The position numbers and the translations under genes were made by a program. A stretch of 64,000 nt of DNA. Origin: Charina bottae (taxonomy: Eukaryota; Chordata; Lepidosauria; Squamata; Charinaidae). The DNA lies in the NCBI GenBank assembly GCA_023362775.1, contig JALMGJ010000018.1, positions 1,488,001 through 1,552,000 on the forward strand, in the 5' to 3' direction. The notes under the pieces were generated by a model, which was not told where the DNA came from, made no database searches, and worked only from the letters and a program-made list of their open reading frames with translations. Positions 1 through 11,455 of the stretch are shown here, one piece after another; position 1 is the first letter of the stretch; each line of letters begins with the position of its first letter.

Positions 1-265
1 TTCCACCCCTCCAAGGTGCTGCTATCCCTGGGTCAGAAGCCGATGGAAGCTCCAGAGGGAACCGTGCAATTGGCTGTTCAGGGACACCCCTCTTGGCCGG
101 GTCAGAGGTGGTATTCCTGGGACCACACAGTGCCAACAAAAATGGGAGGGTGGACAGCCCCTCCATCAATGAAATACTGTCTATCCCATGTTACGTTACT
201 TCCCACGGAAGAGACCTGGATAGACCAGCAGAAAACTCAGCTGGAGAAGCCACCTCAATGGGGCC
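1..265. other. FGF16 intron 2, no recognisable element
   Basis: This is the left edge of the window, inside intron 2 of the minus-strand FGF16 gene. I see no conserved coding sequence and no repeat that I recognise. Overlapping short open frames here lack any domain signal. Confidence 0.5.
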
Positions 266-730
266 ACTTTTTTATTTTATTTATTTTTATTTATTTAATT
301 TATATAACCGCCCATCTCCCCCCATGGGGAACTCTGGGCGGTTCACAATGAACAAGTTAAAATAAGGTTTAAAATCTCAATTATACAATAAATATAAATT
401 GAATTGAAAATCCAGATGGTAATGGAATAGTTAAAAGAAGGACAGTTATAAAATTAGGGGATTAGCCACCCCTATGAGGAACTATCCCTTCCTCCTTCCC
501 ATGCCAGGCGGCAGAACCAGGTCTTCAGCTCTTTCCTAAAGGTCGGGAGGGAGGAGATCTGTCTCAACTCTGGGGGCAGGATGTTCCATAGAGTGGGCGC
601 TGTCACAGAGAAGGCCCGCCTCCTAGACCCCATCAGATGACACTCTTTAATTGATGGGGTTCGTAGCAGGCCACTTGTGACAACCAGGAGGAAAGGCAGC
701 TTAGGCGGGTTCCCTTCTGAGCACACCTGT
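266..730 (-). mobile_element. CR1/L2-type LINE 3' end, decayed
   Basis: The left part is an ATTT-rich tail followed by the block 'accgcccatctcccc...gggaactctgggcggtt', which recurs through the window as the 3' end of one LINE group. To the right, a minus-strand frame (472-726) encodes the reverse transcriptase C-terminal region, with motifs such as TPSIKECHLMGSRRRAFSV and APTLWNILPPELR. Similar peptides occur at 17.7, 38.6 and 39.6 kb. The 5' part is missing, as is usual for truncated LINE insertions. It lies in FGF16 intron 2. Confidence 0.8.
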
Positions 731-2188
<1,458 letters not shown>

Positions 2189-2600
2189 TCACTTTGGAGA
2201 TCTTACAGATCCAGCCCTACTCTCTCCCCAAGGGCATGGACACGATCCTTTCATTTGGAGAACCTTTCATATGAAAAGAAAGGCTGCGGCAAACTGAACA
2301 TCATAGAGGGATCCAAAACCATTAGCACAGATAGGGTGTTTCATGTTATGCATGATTGCCCCAGGTACGGGAGCACCCTAAGCAGAGGTCTCATCAGAAA
2401 AGGGGGGGAAATGACCGCTGAAAGGGCTACGGGACCTGTGAATGAGGCTCAATGGGAGGGGCGCCTCTCGCCGACTGCAGGAACTAGTCCATCAACAGCT
2501 ACAATGGCCTTTCCCAACCAAGCATCTTCCACTTGGGCTGGAAATTGTAGGAGCAGCTATCTCAAACACGTTGGGAAACAATTGTTCTACCCTAGTCCTG

Positions 2601-3390
2601 TGAGCCAGTTTGGGGTAGTGGTTAAGGCACCACGCTAGAAACTGGGAGACCGTGAGTTCTAGTCCCGCCTTGGGAACAAAGCCAGCTGGGTGACCTTGGG
2701 CCAGTCACTCTCTCAGCCCTAAGGAGGAGGCAATGGCAAACCAGGAGACTGAGAGTTCTAGTCCCGCCTTGGGCACAAAGCCAGCTGGGTGACCTTGGGC
2801 CAGTCACTCTCTCTCAGCCCTAAGAAGGAGGCAATGGCAAACCAGGAGACTGAGAGTTCTAGTCCTGCCTTAGGCACGAAAGCCAGCTGTGTGACCTTAG
2901 GCCAGTCCCTGTCTCTCAGCCCTAGGAAAGAGCCAATGGCAAACCAGGAGACTGAGATTTCTAGTCCCGCCTTGGGCACAAAGCCAGCTGTGTGACCTTG
3001 GGCCAGTCCCCCTCTCTCAGCCCTAGGAAGGAGCCAATGGCAAACCAGGAGACTGAGAGTTCTAGTCCCGCCTTAGGCAGGAAAGCCGGCTGGGTGACCT
3101 TGGGCCAGTCCCTGTCTCTCAGCCCTAGGAAGGAGCCAATGGCAAACTAGGAGGAAGAGTTCTAGTCCCGCCTTGGGCACAAAGCCAGCTGGGTGACCTT
3201 GGGCCAGTCCCCCTCTCTCAGCCCTAGGAAGGAGCCAATGGCAAACCAGGAGACTGAGAGTTCTAGTCCCGCCTTGGGCACAAAGCCAGCTGGGTGACCT
3301 TGGGCCAGTCACTCTCCCTCAGCCCTAGGAAGGAGCCAGTGGCAAACCACTTCGGACACAATTGAATGGATTTAAAAAAACACACAACCA
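2601..3390 (+). mobile_element. tRNA-derived SINE with seven internal ~101-bp tandem units
   Basis: The head gagccagtttggggtagtgg and the following 'ggttaaggc...gagttctagtcccgcctt' have the layout of a tRNA-derived SINE with A and B box regions. The segment from the B box to 'ggcaaacca' is then repeated. Copies of 'gagttctagtc' start near 2654, 2753, 2854, 2955, 3057, 3157 and 3258, a period of 99-102 bp. The whole 790-bp block is flanked by a perfect 10-bp direct repeat, cctagtcctg, at 2591-2600 and 3391-3400. The array therefore behaves as one insertion that either arrived expanded or expanded within its ends. An A-rich stretch precedes the right duplicate. Confidence 0.85.
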
Positions 3391-3660
3391 CCTAGTCCTG
3401 GGTATGCAGACTGAGTCTACAGGGAATTGCAGTTCAGCACATCTGGAAGAACCACCACTCCTCATCCATGGTGCACACTGGACTGGCTGAGCACACCCAC
3501 CGGTGGGGCTTTGCAAGAGTTGGCTGGGCAACTTCCAACTGTTGTTTTTTCAACCACCCAATGTGCTGACATTCAAGAAATGATCCCTCACCTTCACACC
3601 ATGCTTGCCATGCACTAGTGTGACCATGCATCAGAAGTGGAACTAGGCACAGGGACAGGC
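3391..3660. other. Intronic sequence, nothing recognised
   Basis: Between the SINE array and the next inverted-repeat element. No recognisable motif or coding signal. Confidence 0.4.
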
Positions 3661-3838
3661 TACCATATATACTCACGTAAAAGCCCATCCGTGGATAAGG
3701 CGACCCTCAAATATTTAATCAAAATGAAAAAGGTGCCACCCGCGGATAAGCCAACCTGCATTTTTCATGGCATCTTGGTTAAAAAATTGAGGGTTGGCTT
3801 ATCTGCGGATGGGCTTATATGTGAGTATATGCAGGATA
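3661..3838. mobile_element. Non-autonomous inverted-repeat element (TATACTC...GATAAGCC type)
   Basis: The left end 'tatatactcacgtaaaagcc' with 'catccgtggataa' is mirrored by the right end 'ttatctgcggatgggcttat' with 'atgtgagtatatgc'. The arms are about 35-40 bp with a short spacer. I do not assign a superfamily. A related shorter copy follows at once. Confidence 0.6.
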
Positions 3839-3860
3839 TACAGGTACCTTTAAAATTATT

Positions 3861-3967
3861 ACCGTATATACTTGCGATAAGCCCATCCACAGATAAGCTG
3901 AACCCAATTTTTTGGGTGCATATTGGCACCTCAAATTCTCAGCTTATCTGCAAGTACATACAGTATG
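3861..3967. mobile_element. Second copy of the TATACTC...GATAAGCC inverted-repeat element
   Basis: A 107-bp element with arms 'accgtatatacttgcgataa' and 'ttatctgcaagtacatacag'. It shares the gataagcccatcc core with the preceding copy, from which it is separated by about 20 bp. The two may be a tandem pair or one element inserted next to another. Confidence 0.55.
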
Positions 3968-4190
3968 TATTTTATACATATGGCTCCTATGAGACTATGT
4001 AAACAGATTGTGATGAGAAGAGGAAAATCCAGCCCTATTTTCTGACATTCCACCGTCCCCATCACCGACAAGCATATTACACAAAATCTCTCTCTTCTAG
4101 AAGTCCACGAATTCCCTCTTCCTCCCCTTCTCCTACCTGATAGTGTTTTCTTGGACCTGGATAAATGTCAGGAATTGCAATGACGTAGGA

Positions 4191-4403
4191 CAGCGGTCCC
4201 CAACCTTTCTGGCACCAGGGACCGGTCGTGGAAGAAATTTTTTCCACGGACCGGGGTGGGGGGTGGGGTTTGCAGGCAGGAGCCAATCGCGCACACCAGG
4301 GGCGGGGTAATCACGCGCACACTGGGAGGTGGGGTTTGCAGGAGGGAGCCCCGCGGCCCACTTCCCCACTAGTGGGCCATGGCCCACAGGTTGGGGACCC
4401 CTG
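4191..4403. mobile_element. hAT-type MITE, family A (CAGSGGTCCCCAACC)
   Basis: Terminal inverted repeats cagcggtccccaacct and aggttggggacccctg bound a GC-rich 213-bp body. The flanks acgtagga (4183-4190) and acatagga (4404-4411) match at 7 of 8 positions, the 8-bp duplication expected of hAT transposases. No transposase is encoded. Related copies lie at 11.2 and 20.6 kb. Confidence 0.85.
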
Positions 4404-4411
4404 ACATAGGA

Positions 4412-5081
4412 CATACCCAGAGCATTCAGATAAATATGGAGAGTTCTACCCACACCTGTTTTCAGCAGGGATGCACAAAGATGAGTTCTGGAATGTCTCC
4501 ACTGGAGGAAATACTCATGCTTCACGACTAGCCCTGTTCTTCCAATCCTGCTCTTAGAAACCACTGGTAAAGCTCTGACCTTACAAACAGCAGAGAATCT
4601 CAACCCAGAATCTCAAACCGTTAGGAATGAAATTACTACAGTTTGAATTAAGCGGTGTACCCTCATGTCAAGTGCCAGCAAAGAAGAGCATCTGACCATA
4701 AAACCATCCACAGTAACTGTATCCATGGCAGCTCATGGCATGCAAACTCCAGAAAAATTGGCAAGGGAGATAATTCAAACAGTAAAATGAAGGAGCACCC
4801 ATTTATTTCTAGTGTTTCTAGGATGTCTAGCCATACATGAGAATATCTGATCTATCCTCATTAGATTACATCACCACCTTCCTTTTGCAAGCTTTAAGGT
4901 TTTTAAATGCTCCTTGGAAGGACTTAACGCAATGTAGCTACTTTTGAGTTTAACAAGGGTAATGCTTCTTCTTCAGGATACATATAATGAGGCTTTCAGA
5001 TTCATGAGGCACCGTCACAAGAATCCTTGGGCAAACAAGGGCATCATCGGGGTTAAATGCAGTCCTGGTAGGTAAGAGAAT
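4412..5081. other. Intronic sequence, nothing recognised
   Basis: About 670 bp of mixed-composition intron with no repeat or coding signal that I recognise. Confidence 0.4.
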
Positions 5082-5165
5082 CACAGAATATAAGGGAAGG
5101 AAGGGACCTTGTGAATCATCGAGTGCAACCCTCTGCCAGTGCAGGAATCCACTACAATAACCTCA
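5082..5165 (-). mobile_element. CR1 LINE 3'-end fragment
   Basis: The block 'gagaatcacagaatataagg' followed by 'ggaagggaccttgtgaatc' and 'caaccctctgccagtgcagg' reads as the reverse complement of the end of a CR1 3' untranslated region. Only about 85 bp survive. Confidence 0.7.
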
Positions 5166-6384
5166 CCCCGAAGCACCTTTTTGCCTTTAAACCATGACTG
5201 CCATCGCCTTTCTGTTTGTCGCAGGACAGTTCTCGCATGTGAACTGGTGCCTTGTTACATGGAGGGATGTGCTGTCCTTCAACCAGCACCAGAGCCCAAA
5301 GCTTTTGTGTTTCTAGGCGCACTAGAAAGTAGAGCTGAACGCTGCTTCAGCTTTGAAGGCAAAGAAGAACTTTGGGGCACATGGAAAGGTGCACACAGCA
5401 CCTGTCTGCAACTCTTACAGCCGCTGCACCTTGTCCCAAGACTGCACATCTGGAAAGGCAGCTTCAAAATTCCTATCCTGCTACACTGGCAGAGTGCAGC
5501 TGTGTGATCCTGGGAAAAGATGCAGCTGCTTTAAGGAGCAGTGGACTATGTGCTCCTTCATGCTCTGAAGCACGCTTGCCTTTGAAACTGAAACACCGCA
5601 CAGCCCAACTAATAAAGACCTGAATGTTTCCCCATCTTTTATCCAAACTTGTTGCCCTTGAGGTGAACCGACAGCAACACAATCCATACTGGATGGTGTC
5701 CAGAGAAGGGACGCCAGTCTCCCACTTCAACTGCTGGAATCGTTGTGCATATGGTTTCTGAAAGGTTTTCCTTCCATAAATCCCTAAAAACACATACACA
5801 CGCACCACATACATACATACGATTTCTTCCTCATTTTCTCTGAAATATCCCGCCTCTATTTTCTCTTAAGTGTTGGGTGAGATGAGAAACCAAGTTAAGA
5901 CCAATCCAAGCGAAGAGCTTTGCAGGTCCCAGGCTGGCTGGGAATTCTAGGACTTGTAGTCCCAGCACCTCTAGAGGGGCCAGATGGACCTCTGTTTGCA
6001 GATCATAGAATAATCCAGCCCATCTTCTTGTATCCGCAAGGATGTTCTCAGGATGGCATGCCCCTGCTCCAGAGGCATAATTAAAACAATATTTAAGTCC
6101 TTCGAGGAATAACTTGAACACTTTCCTTTTGAAGATTGAAAGGAAGTTTTCCAGTTGGTATTGTTTAAACATTTGGTAATGCTGAAAATTGAATCTGACA
6201 CCACTGTTATTGATATTATTGCTATCTCTGTTACCAAATTAATAAAAAATCTGCACATGAAACCAAAAGGATGCTTACTTAGCGTCAAGGACCACTGAAG
6301 TTACCTCCAGATAAATCATGAATCAAATTACTTTTAAACGATTCTCATTTGTAAGATTCTGCCCATCGACTAACCTACGTATTA
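5166..6384. other. Intronic sequence, one possible MITE remnant
   Basis: No gene is visible. Around 5935-5990 'gctgggaattctaggacttg' followed by 'tagtcccagc' resembles one arm of the family B hAT MITE seen at 14.3 kb, but it lacks the ends. Short open frames in both strands show no domains. Confidence 0.35.
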
Positions 6385-6441
6385 TTTATTTATTATTTTA
6401 TTTATTTAATTTATATAACCGCCCATCTCCCCCAACGGGGA
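6385..6441 (-). mobile_element. CR1/L2-type LINE tail fragment
   Basis: ATTT-rich tail joined to 'ataaccgcccatctccccc', cut off after 'aacgggga'. It has the same 3'-end signature as the fragment at 266-730. Confidence 0.65.
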
Positions 6442-6784
6442 ATTTATTATTCTGAAGAAGAGGCCGGCTTTGCCCATTTGGGCCTTGAGAAGTAAAAGCC
6501 GGAAACATTTACGACCTGGGCGAGCTCACCTGTGCAAAGGGAAGGCAAAATGTTTCTTCTAACGTATCTCCCCCAGGCACAGATTTTTTAAAAATATAAA
6601 TATAAGCGTATAAAATACGTTGTAATACTTAAAGTATTGCTTTTTATAATATATACTGTATATGAAAAAGTACAATAGCTAAGCGGCAGCACCTAGCCAC
6701 TCTCGTCAGACTTTATTTACTTTTATTGCTATTTAATTAATAACAAAAAAAAGGAAAAGGAAAAACCCAAAACACAATGATAAT

Positions 6785-6960
6785 ACTCTTGTCAGACCTG
6801 ATCAGTACTTGGATGGGAGACCACTGGGAAATGCAGGGACTATGAGCTAGACTGGGAATTCCCGGAAGACGATGGCAAACCATCTCCACATGGTTACAAG
6901 GAAAACAACACGGCTGTATCCATGAAACTGACCGGAGTCGAGTTCATTCCAAAGGAAACT
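6785..6960 (+). mobile_element. 5S rRNA-derived SINE, 5'-truncated
   Basis: The segment starting 'cagacctgatcagtacttgg' and 'atgggagaccactggga' matches the 3' half of 5S ribosomal RNA, including the tacttggatgggagacc stretch. It continues into 'gacgatggcaaaccatctcc', a body also seen in reptilian 5S-type SINEs. The 5' half of the 5S region is absent, so this is a truncated retroposed copy and not a functional 5S gene. Confidence 0.7.
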
Positions 6961-7127
6961 TTATTTTTACTTGTATAATAGGTTACACGGTCAATTTTAG
7001 CAAGCCTTCTGTCCTAGCTAAGTGTTACTGGTGTCCTTCTGGAATAGGTAGATTTAGGGTTGTTAGCATTTTCCACCATTTCTTATGTATTGGAATCTGC
7101 TCCAAGTCTTTTGGGCAGGCTCTAAAT
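6961..7127. other. Intronic spacer
   Basis: Short AT-rich interval containing the 8-bp left duplicate of the next element at its end. Nothing else is recognised. Confidence 0.35.
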
Positions 7128-7678
7128 CAGAGCTTTCCAAACTTTTCATGTTGGTGACACACTTTTTAGACATGCATCATTTCGCGACACACTCTTACAG
7201 CAGGGCACAAGGCAGGCACTAGGACCTGCACGGAATCACAGCAGGTTTGGAGGCAGCCAGGCACAAGGCAGGCACTAGGACCTGCATGGAATCCTGGCAG
7301 GGCAGGTTTGGAGGCAGCAGCAGCGACACACTCTTACAGCAGGGCATCATTTTGTGACACACTCTTACAGCAGGGCACAAGGCAGGCACTAGGACCTGCA
7401 CGGAATCACAGCAGATTTGGAGGCAGCAAGGCACAAGGCAGGCACTAGGACCTGCGTGGAATCCTGGCAGGGCAGGTTTGGAGGCAGCCAGGCACAAGGC
7501 AGGCACTAGGACCTGCGTGGAATCCTGGCAGGGCAGGTTTGGAGGCAGCAAGGCACAAGGCAGGCACTAGGACCTGTGTGGAATCCTGGTAGGGCTCGGA
7601 GGCAGCAGCAGCCGCGACACACCCAGACACTGCAGCCGACACACTAATGTGTCCCAACACAGAGTTTGGAAAGCTCTG
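7128..7678. mobile_element. hAT-type MITE, family C (CAGAGCTTTCCAAAC), with internal array
   Basis: Inverted ends cagagctttccaaact and agtttggaaagctctg enclose 551 bp. The flanking 8-bp repeat ctctaaat is perfect (7120-7127 and 7679-7686). The interior holds about six copies of a unit built on 'ggcacaaggcaggcactagg', near 7203, 7261, 7374, 7430, 7490 and 7551. The spacing is mostly 56-61 bp, with one gap where 'acactcttacagcagggc' is repeated. Other copies in the window are about 270-290 bp, so the array accounts for the extra length. Confidence 0.85.
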
Positions 7679-7708
7679 CTCTAAATCTTCTAAAACAAAT
7701 CCACAGAC

Positions 7709-8017
7709 TAGGGATTCTCAACCAGGGTTCTGTGGCACCCTAGGGTTCCGTAAGAGGTCACGAGGGGTTCCCTGGGAGATCACGATTTATTTAAAAAAAT
7801 ATTTCAAATTCGGGCAGCTTCACATAAAAGAGGTAAACTTCATTCTTTACTTTTAGTTCAAGAACACTGTGAATGCATCTAGACAGGCCTACCCATGAAA
7901 CAAATATAATAATTCTATAAATTCTGGCCTAGATTTGAGCCCGACTGGGCAGGGGTTCCCCAAGGCCTGAACAGTATTTCAAGGAATCCTCCAGGGACAA
8001 AAGGTGGGGAAAGGCTG
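7709..8017. mobile_element. hAT-type MITE, family D (GGGATTCTCAACC)
   Basis: The left end tagggattctcaacc pairs with the right end ggtggggaaaggctg. Inside are 'gggttccgtaagaggtcac' and 'ggttccccaaggcctgaac', typical of this amniote MITE group. The flanks ccacagac and ccatagag agree at 6 of 8 positions. No coding capacity. Confidence 0.7.
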
Positions 8018-8138
8018 CCATAGAGAAATCCGAGGCGGCCTCATTCATCGCTAACCTCAGTGTTAAGGCTCCAGGTCTCAGTGGGATAATCTCAAACCGA
8101 GAGCAGGTTTTGGATTAAAGAAAAGAGGGAAAACAGAA

Positions 8139-8287
8139 GTGTCTGCAGGGTGTGGTCATAAAAGTCAAGATGGTGGCTGTGATGGTGGGATTGAAGCTCC
8201 ACCTGGTTGGACATCAAAACCAGGCGGAGCTTCGATCACACCATCACAGCCACCATCTTGACTTTTTGGACCACACCCTGCAGACAC
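8139..8287. mobile_element. Palindromic MITE, GTGTCTGCAGGG family, most symmetrical copy
   Basis: The left arm gtgtctgcagggtgtggtc is repeated exactly inverted at the right end. The inner arms 'aagtcaagatggtggctgtg' and 'cacagccaccatcttgactt' extend the palindrome over nearly the whole 149 bp, with a short centre near 8214. I see no clear target duplication. Six or more relatives lie between 42.8 and 62.4 kb. Confidence 0.8.
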
Positions 8288-8339
8288 CCCCGGGGGTTTG
8301 CCACACCCAGCACCCGAAGCAGAGCCAGGCTAGGTGACT

Positions 8340-9200
8340 TTCCAAGCTTTCCAGCTCTGGGTGTGGCTATTGGGAGAGGATCAAGAATCCGCTTTCTCGC
8401 TGCTTCGGTGGCCAAACAGGGCTTGTTTTTCCAGCGCTGCTGGCTCTTTCCGCCTGCAGCAAGAGATTCCCGCTCGCTCCGTGCCTTCTTCTGAGCTTCT
8501 CCAGAGCGCCCAGCTCTGGAATTCCTGATGCCTGAAAAGCCGAGTTATCTCCCCGCCTCCCCCGCGGCCTGCCAGTCATTGTCCCGGCGCGGAGACAATT
8601 GGTGCGGATGGCTTCGGCCGCCTGCACCTGTCTCTCCTCGTACTAGCTGGGCCCGGGCCAGGCGGGGGGGGGGGGAGGGGGCTTCAAAACAAGCTGGATG
8701 TTGTACTCAGATCTGCAGATCTAAACTTTCAACCCCCCGCCCAACAGCTGTTTGGCAACAGGTGCACAGGGGCTGCAAAGCTGGAGGGATCTCGGGGGAC
8801 CTTCTTCCCCAGCAGCAGGACAAAAAAGAGGAACTCACACACGCACAGCCCCATAGACTGCCCCCCCCCCGCCCCATGGATCAGGGCTGTGGCATCTCAA
8901 AGTGGGGGGGTCTCCTTTCCAGGTCTGGAGGTTGCTTTGGGGAATCTGAGACCGCCACCGGCCCAAGGCGGGTGGGAAGCACAATGCAGCACAAGTAACA
9001 TGTGCACACTCACACACACACACCCTCACCGCTCCACCAAAAAACGTTCCCAGAAATTTGCGACTGCCAAAAGCCTCCTTGTGTTTCAAAGCCCCCCCTC
9101 GGCCCGCCCCACCAGCCCTTTCTATCGCAAGCTGCCTTTGAAGATCTGCCAGGAGGAAGGCCGCCTTCAAGTTGGAGGGCGCGAGGGGAGTTTCAGGCCC
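8340..9200. promoter_or_regulatory. CpG-rich intronic block, possible regulatory region
   Basis: GC content and CpG frequency rise here compared with the rest of intron 1, most clearly at 8480-8670. Two SOX-like cores face each other (cattgt at 8577-8582 and acaatt near 8595-8600) across a GC-rich spacer. There is no coding exon. The call as regulatory is inference from composition only. Confidence 0.35.
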
Positions 9201-9944
9201 TAATTTTTATTCTCTGTGCTGAGTCACCAAAGAGCTTGTCTTGGCAAAAGCTCCTCGCTCAAAGCTAACTTCTGCTGTCAACTCTCCAGGTGACCTCAGC
9301 TGCAGCCTTTATCTTGCAGAATGGAACCACACTCCTGGCCCGCCTTGCAGGATCGTTGTACGCAGCACTGATACAACTGACGTGACGTAGAAATGCTACG
9401 AACACTCGGGGGACCTGCTGTCACTGGCTGAATCCTCCCGAGAGGACTTGCCCACAGCCAGCCAGGGAGGGCCTTCTGGGCTTTGCGGCCTCCCCTTCGC
9501 TCCCTCCTCCAGGGGGGCTAATGCTGCCTTGCAACCCACAAACAGTGGGGCCAGGGTGGCCAGAAGAAAAGCAGCAAGAGCAGGGCAATTCCACCCCAGC
9601 TCCTAACCTCTCCTCCCGTCTTCTGCCCAAGCAGCAACTGCCCATTGCACGGATCTGCCAGTCACTTGTATTTTGGGAACTCTGTCCAGCCACATCGATC
9701 TGGGGGACAGCTTGTCCCCGTTTTTTGAACACAACCAATGTGCCCTGCACTCAGTTCCAAAAACACGATGGCGCAAAACAGCCAGCCTTCAATCGCAACA
9801 GCAGCATCCTGTTTAAAACACGGAAAAGAGCCAAGAGGGTAAACTGCTTTATAAGGATATCAGGTTACTTGGGGTGGGTTTTAAAAAGTGCCCCCCTTCT
9901 GAAATGACTGGGTATAATGAAACGAAGAGGGCTTCGTGGTTTCC
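9201..9944. other. Intronic sequence, nothing recognised
   Basis: Moderately GC-rich intron without a recognised repeat. A single AP-1-like tgagtca occurs near 9223. Open frames across 9421-9907 have no family signature. Confidence 0.35.
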
Positions 9945-10285
9945 TATTGGCTCCTTCCTAGGGCTGAGGGACAGGGACTGGCCCAAGGTCACCCAGCCGG
10001 CTTTCACGCCTAAGGCGGGACTAGAACTCTCAGTCTCCTGGTTTGCCATTGGCTCCTTCCTAGGGCTGAGAGACAGGGACTGGCCCAAGGTCACCCAGTC
10101 GGCTTTCACGCCTAAGGTGGGACTAGAACTCTCTCTCTCTCCTGGTTTGCCATTGGCTCCTTCCTAGGGCTGAGAGACAGGGACTGGCCCAAGGTCACCC
10201 AGCCGGCTTTCATGCCTAAGGCGGGACTAGAACTCTCAGGCTCCTGGTTTCTAGCCCAGCACCTTAACTAGACCAAACTAGTACT
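9945..10285 (-). mobile_element. tRNA-derived SINE array, three ~103-bp units, opposite strand
   Basis: This is the same SINE as at 2601-3390 in reverse orientation. 'ggctccttcctagggctgag' starts at 9949, 10051 and 10155. The head appears at the right end as 'tctagcccagcaccttaact', the complement of the tRNA-like start. I did not find a convincing flanking duplication. Confidence 0.75.
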
Positions 10286-10298
10286 TCTTGTGTCGTCT

Positions 10299-10314
10299 CC
10301 CCCCCCCCCCCCCC
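10299..10314. repeat. Poly-C tract (16 C)
   Basis: An uninterrupted run of 16 cytosines just right of the SINE array. On the minus (transcribed) strand it is a G run. Confidence 0.9.
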
Positions 10315-10690
10315 GCAGTAGCTGGAACTGGCCATAATAATTCGGCTTAGTGGCCCTGGAAATGCTTCTTGGCCAAAGAACTGAAGTGTCAATGGCTACC
10401 CCTCTTGGGGAGGCTGGGGAAAACACTACCCGAATCCCTGGAGAGTACTGCCCATCCCGGATCTGACAACACGGAGACAGAGGCGAGAATAATTGTGTTG
10501 GTTAACTAAGCAGTTCTTTCTATTCCTCACTTGCCAATTTTCAGAGCAGCACACTCCCTGCCTCCCAAGGAAGCGCTCCCGCCTGTGCAGGATCACAACG
10601 GCAACACATTCAATGTGTGATCACTGGATCACCTGCAGCAGACGGAGTGTACAGCACCATCCCACAAAGACTTCCTTTAGGATTGCGGGA
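10315..10690. other. Intronic sequence, nothing recognised
   Basis: Unique-looking intron. No repeat or coding motif is visible. Confidence 0.35.
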
Positions 10691-10910
10691 TTCAAACGGT
10701 GTTCCCCGGAACCCTTGGGTTCCGTGAGAATCATCCAGGGGTTCAACAGGACAGCTTCTGTTTACACGGCATGAAATGTGTCATTGCAACATTAATTGTA
10801 GTATTTTGTTCCAATAAAATGCATTACGTGAAATGTATTTATTAATGGATTCCGCACTGATTTTTCACACTGAGAAGGGTTCCTTGGATAGCTCAAGTTT
10901 GAAGGCTACT
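10691..10910. mobile_element. Probable hAT-type MITE remnant
   Basis: 'gttccccggaacccttgggt' and 'tccgtgagaatcatccaggg' at the left, and 'gaagggttccttggatagct' with 'caagtttgaaggctactgca' at the right, resemble the wording of the family D ends at 7.7-8.0 kb with an AT-rich interior. Ends and duplication are not sharp, so the boundaries are approximate. Confidence 0.5.
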
Positions 10911-11195
10911 GCAATAGGATCATCACGAATGTACTTGTTCCCCAAGCTGTTCTGTAGCGGGCATTTTGAAATAGCAAACTTGCACCTGGATGCCAATCCG
11001 CTGCCTAATGTTGGCTGGCTGACAAGGTCAGAGCAGTGCCACAGTTTGAGAGGGTCATTCTGAGGCAATGAACACCTTGGAATGATTCTGGCTGAAAAGG
11101 TGAAGACCATCAAGTCTCTTGTCCAACAGTTGCAACCCATGCTAAATCAGTTCATGGTTGGCACCACTGTCATCTACACGGTTGGGGTCTTAGAG

Positions 11196-11447
11196 TAGGG
11201 GTCCCTAACCTCTTTGGTGCCAGGGACCGGTTTCAAAACACGATTTTTCCGCGGACTGAGGGGGGCAGGGTTTCCGGGATTTCCGCGGACCGGGGGCAGG
11301 GTTTGCGGGTGGGAGCCAATCATAAGCACCGGGGGTGGGGTTTGCGGGCGGGAGCCAATTGCGCGGAAGCAGGTGGGGTTTGCAGACGGGAGCCCCACGG
11401 CCCAGTTCCTAACTAGTGGACCGCGGCCCACAGGTTGGGGACCCCTA
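11196..11447. mobile_element. hAT-type MITE, family A, with 39-bp GC-rich units
   Basis: Inverted ends taggggtccctaacct and aggttggggaccccta are flanked by a perfect 8-bp repeat, tcttagag (11188-11195 and 11448-11455). The interior repeats a unit starting 'tttgcgggtgggagccaat' at 11302, 11341 and 11379, a 38-39 bp period. No transposase. Confidence 0.9.
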
Positions 11448-11455
11448 TCTTAGAG

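Noticed and set aside
6785..6850. Functional 5S rRNA gene
   Set aside because: Only the 3' part of the 5S sequence is present, diverged and fused to a SINE body.
11041..11190. Possible coding stretch (NTLGMILAEKVKTIKSLVQQ)
   Set aside because: It is short, with no splice sites and no recognised family. It is likely chance within intron 1.
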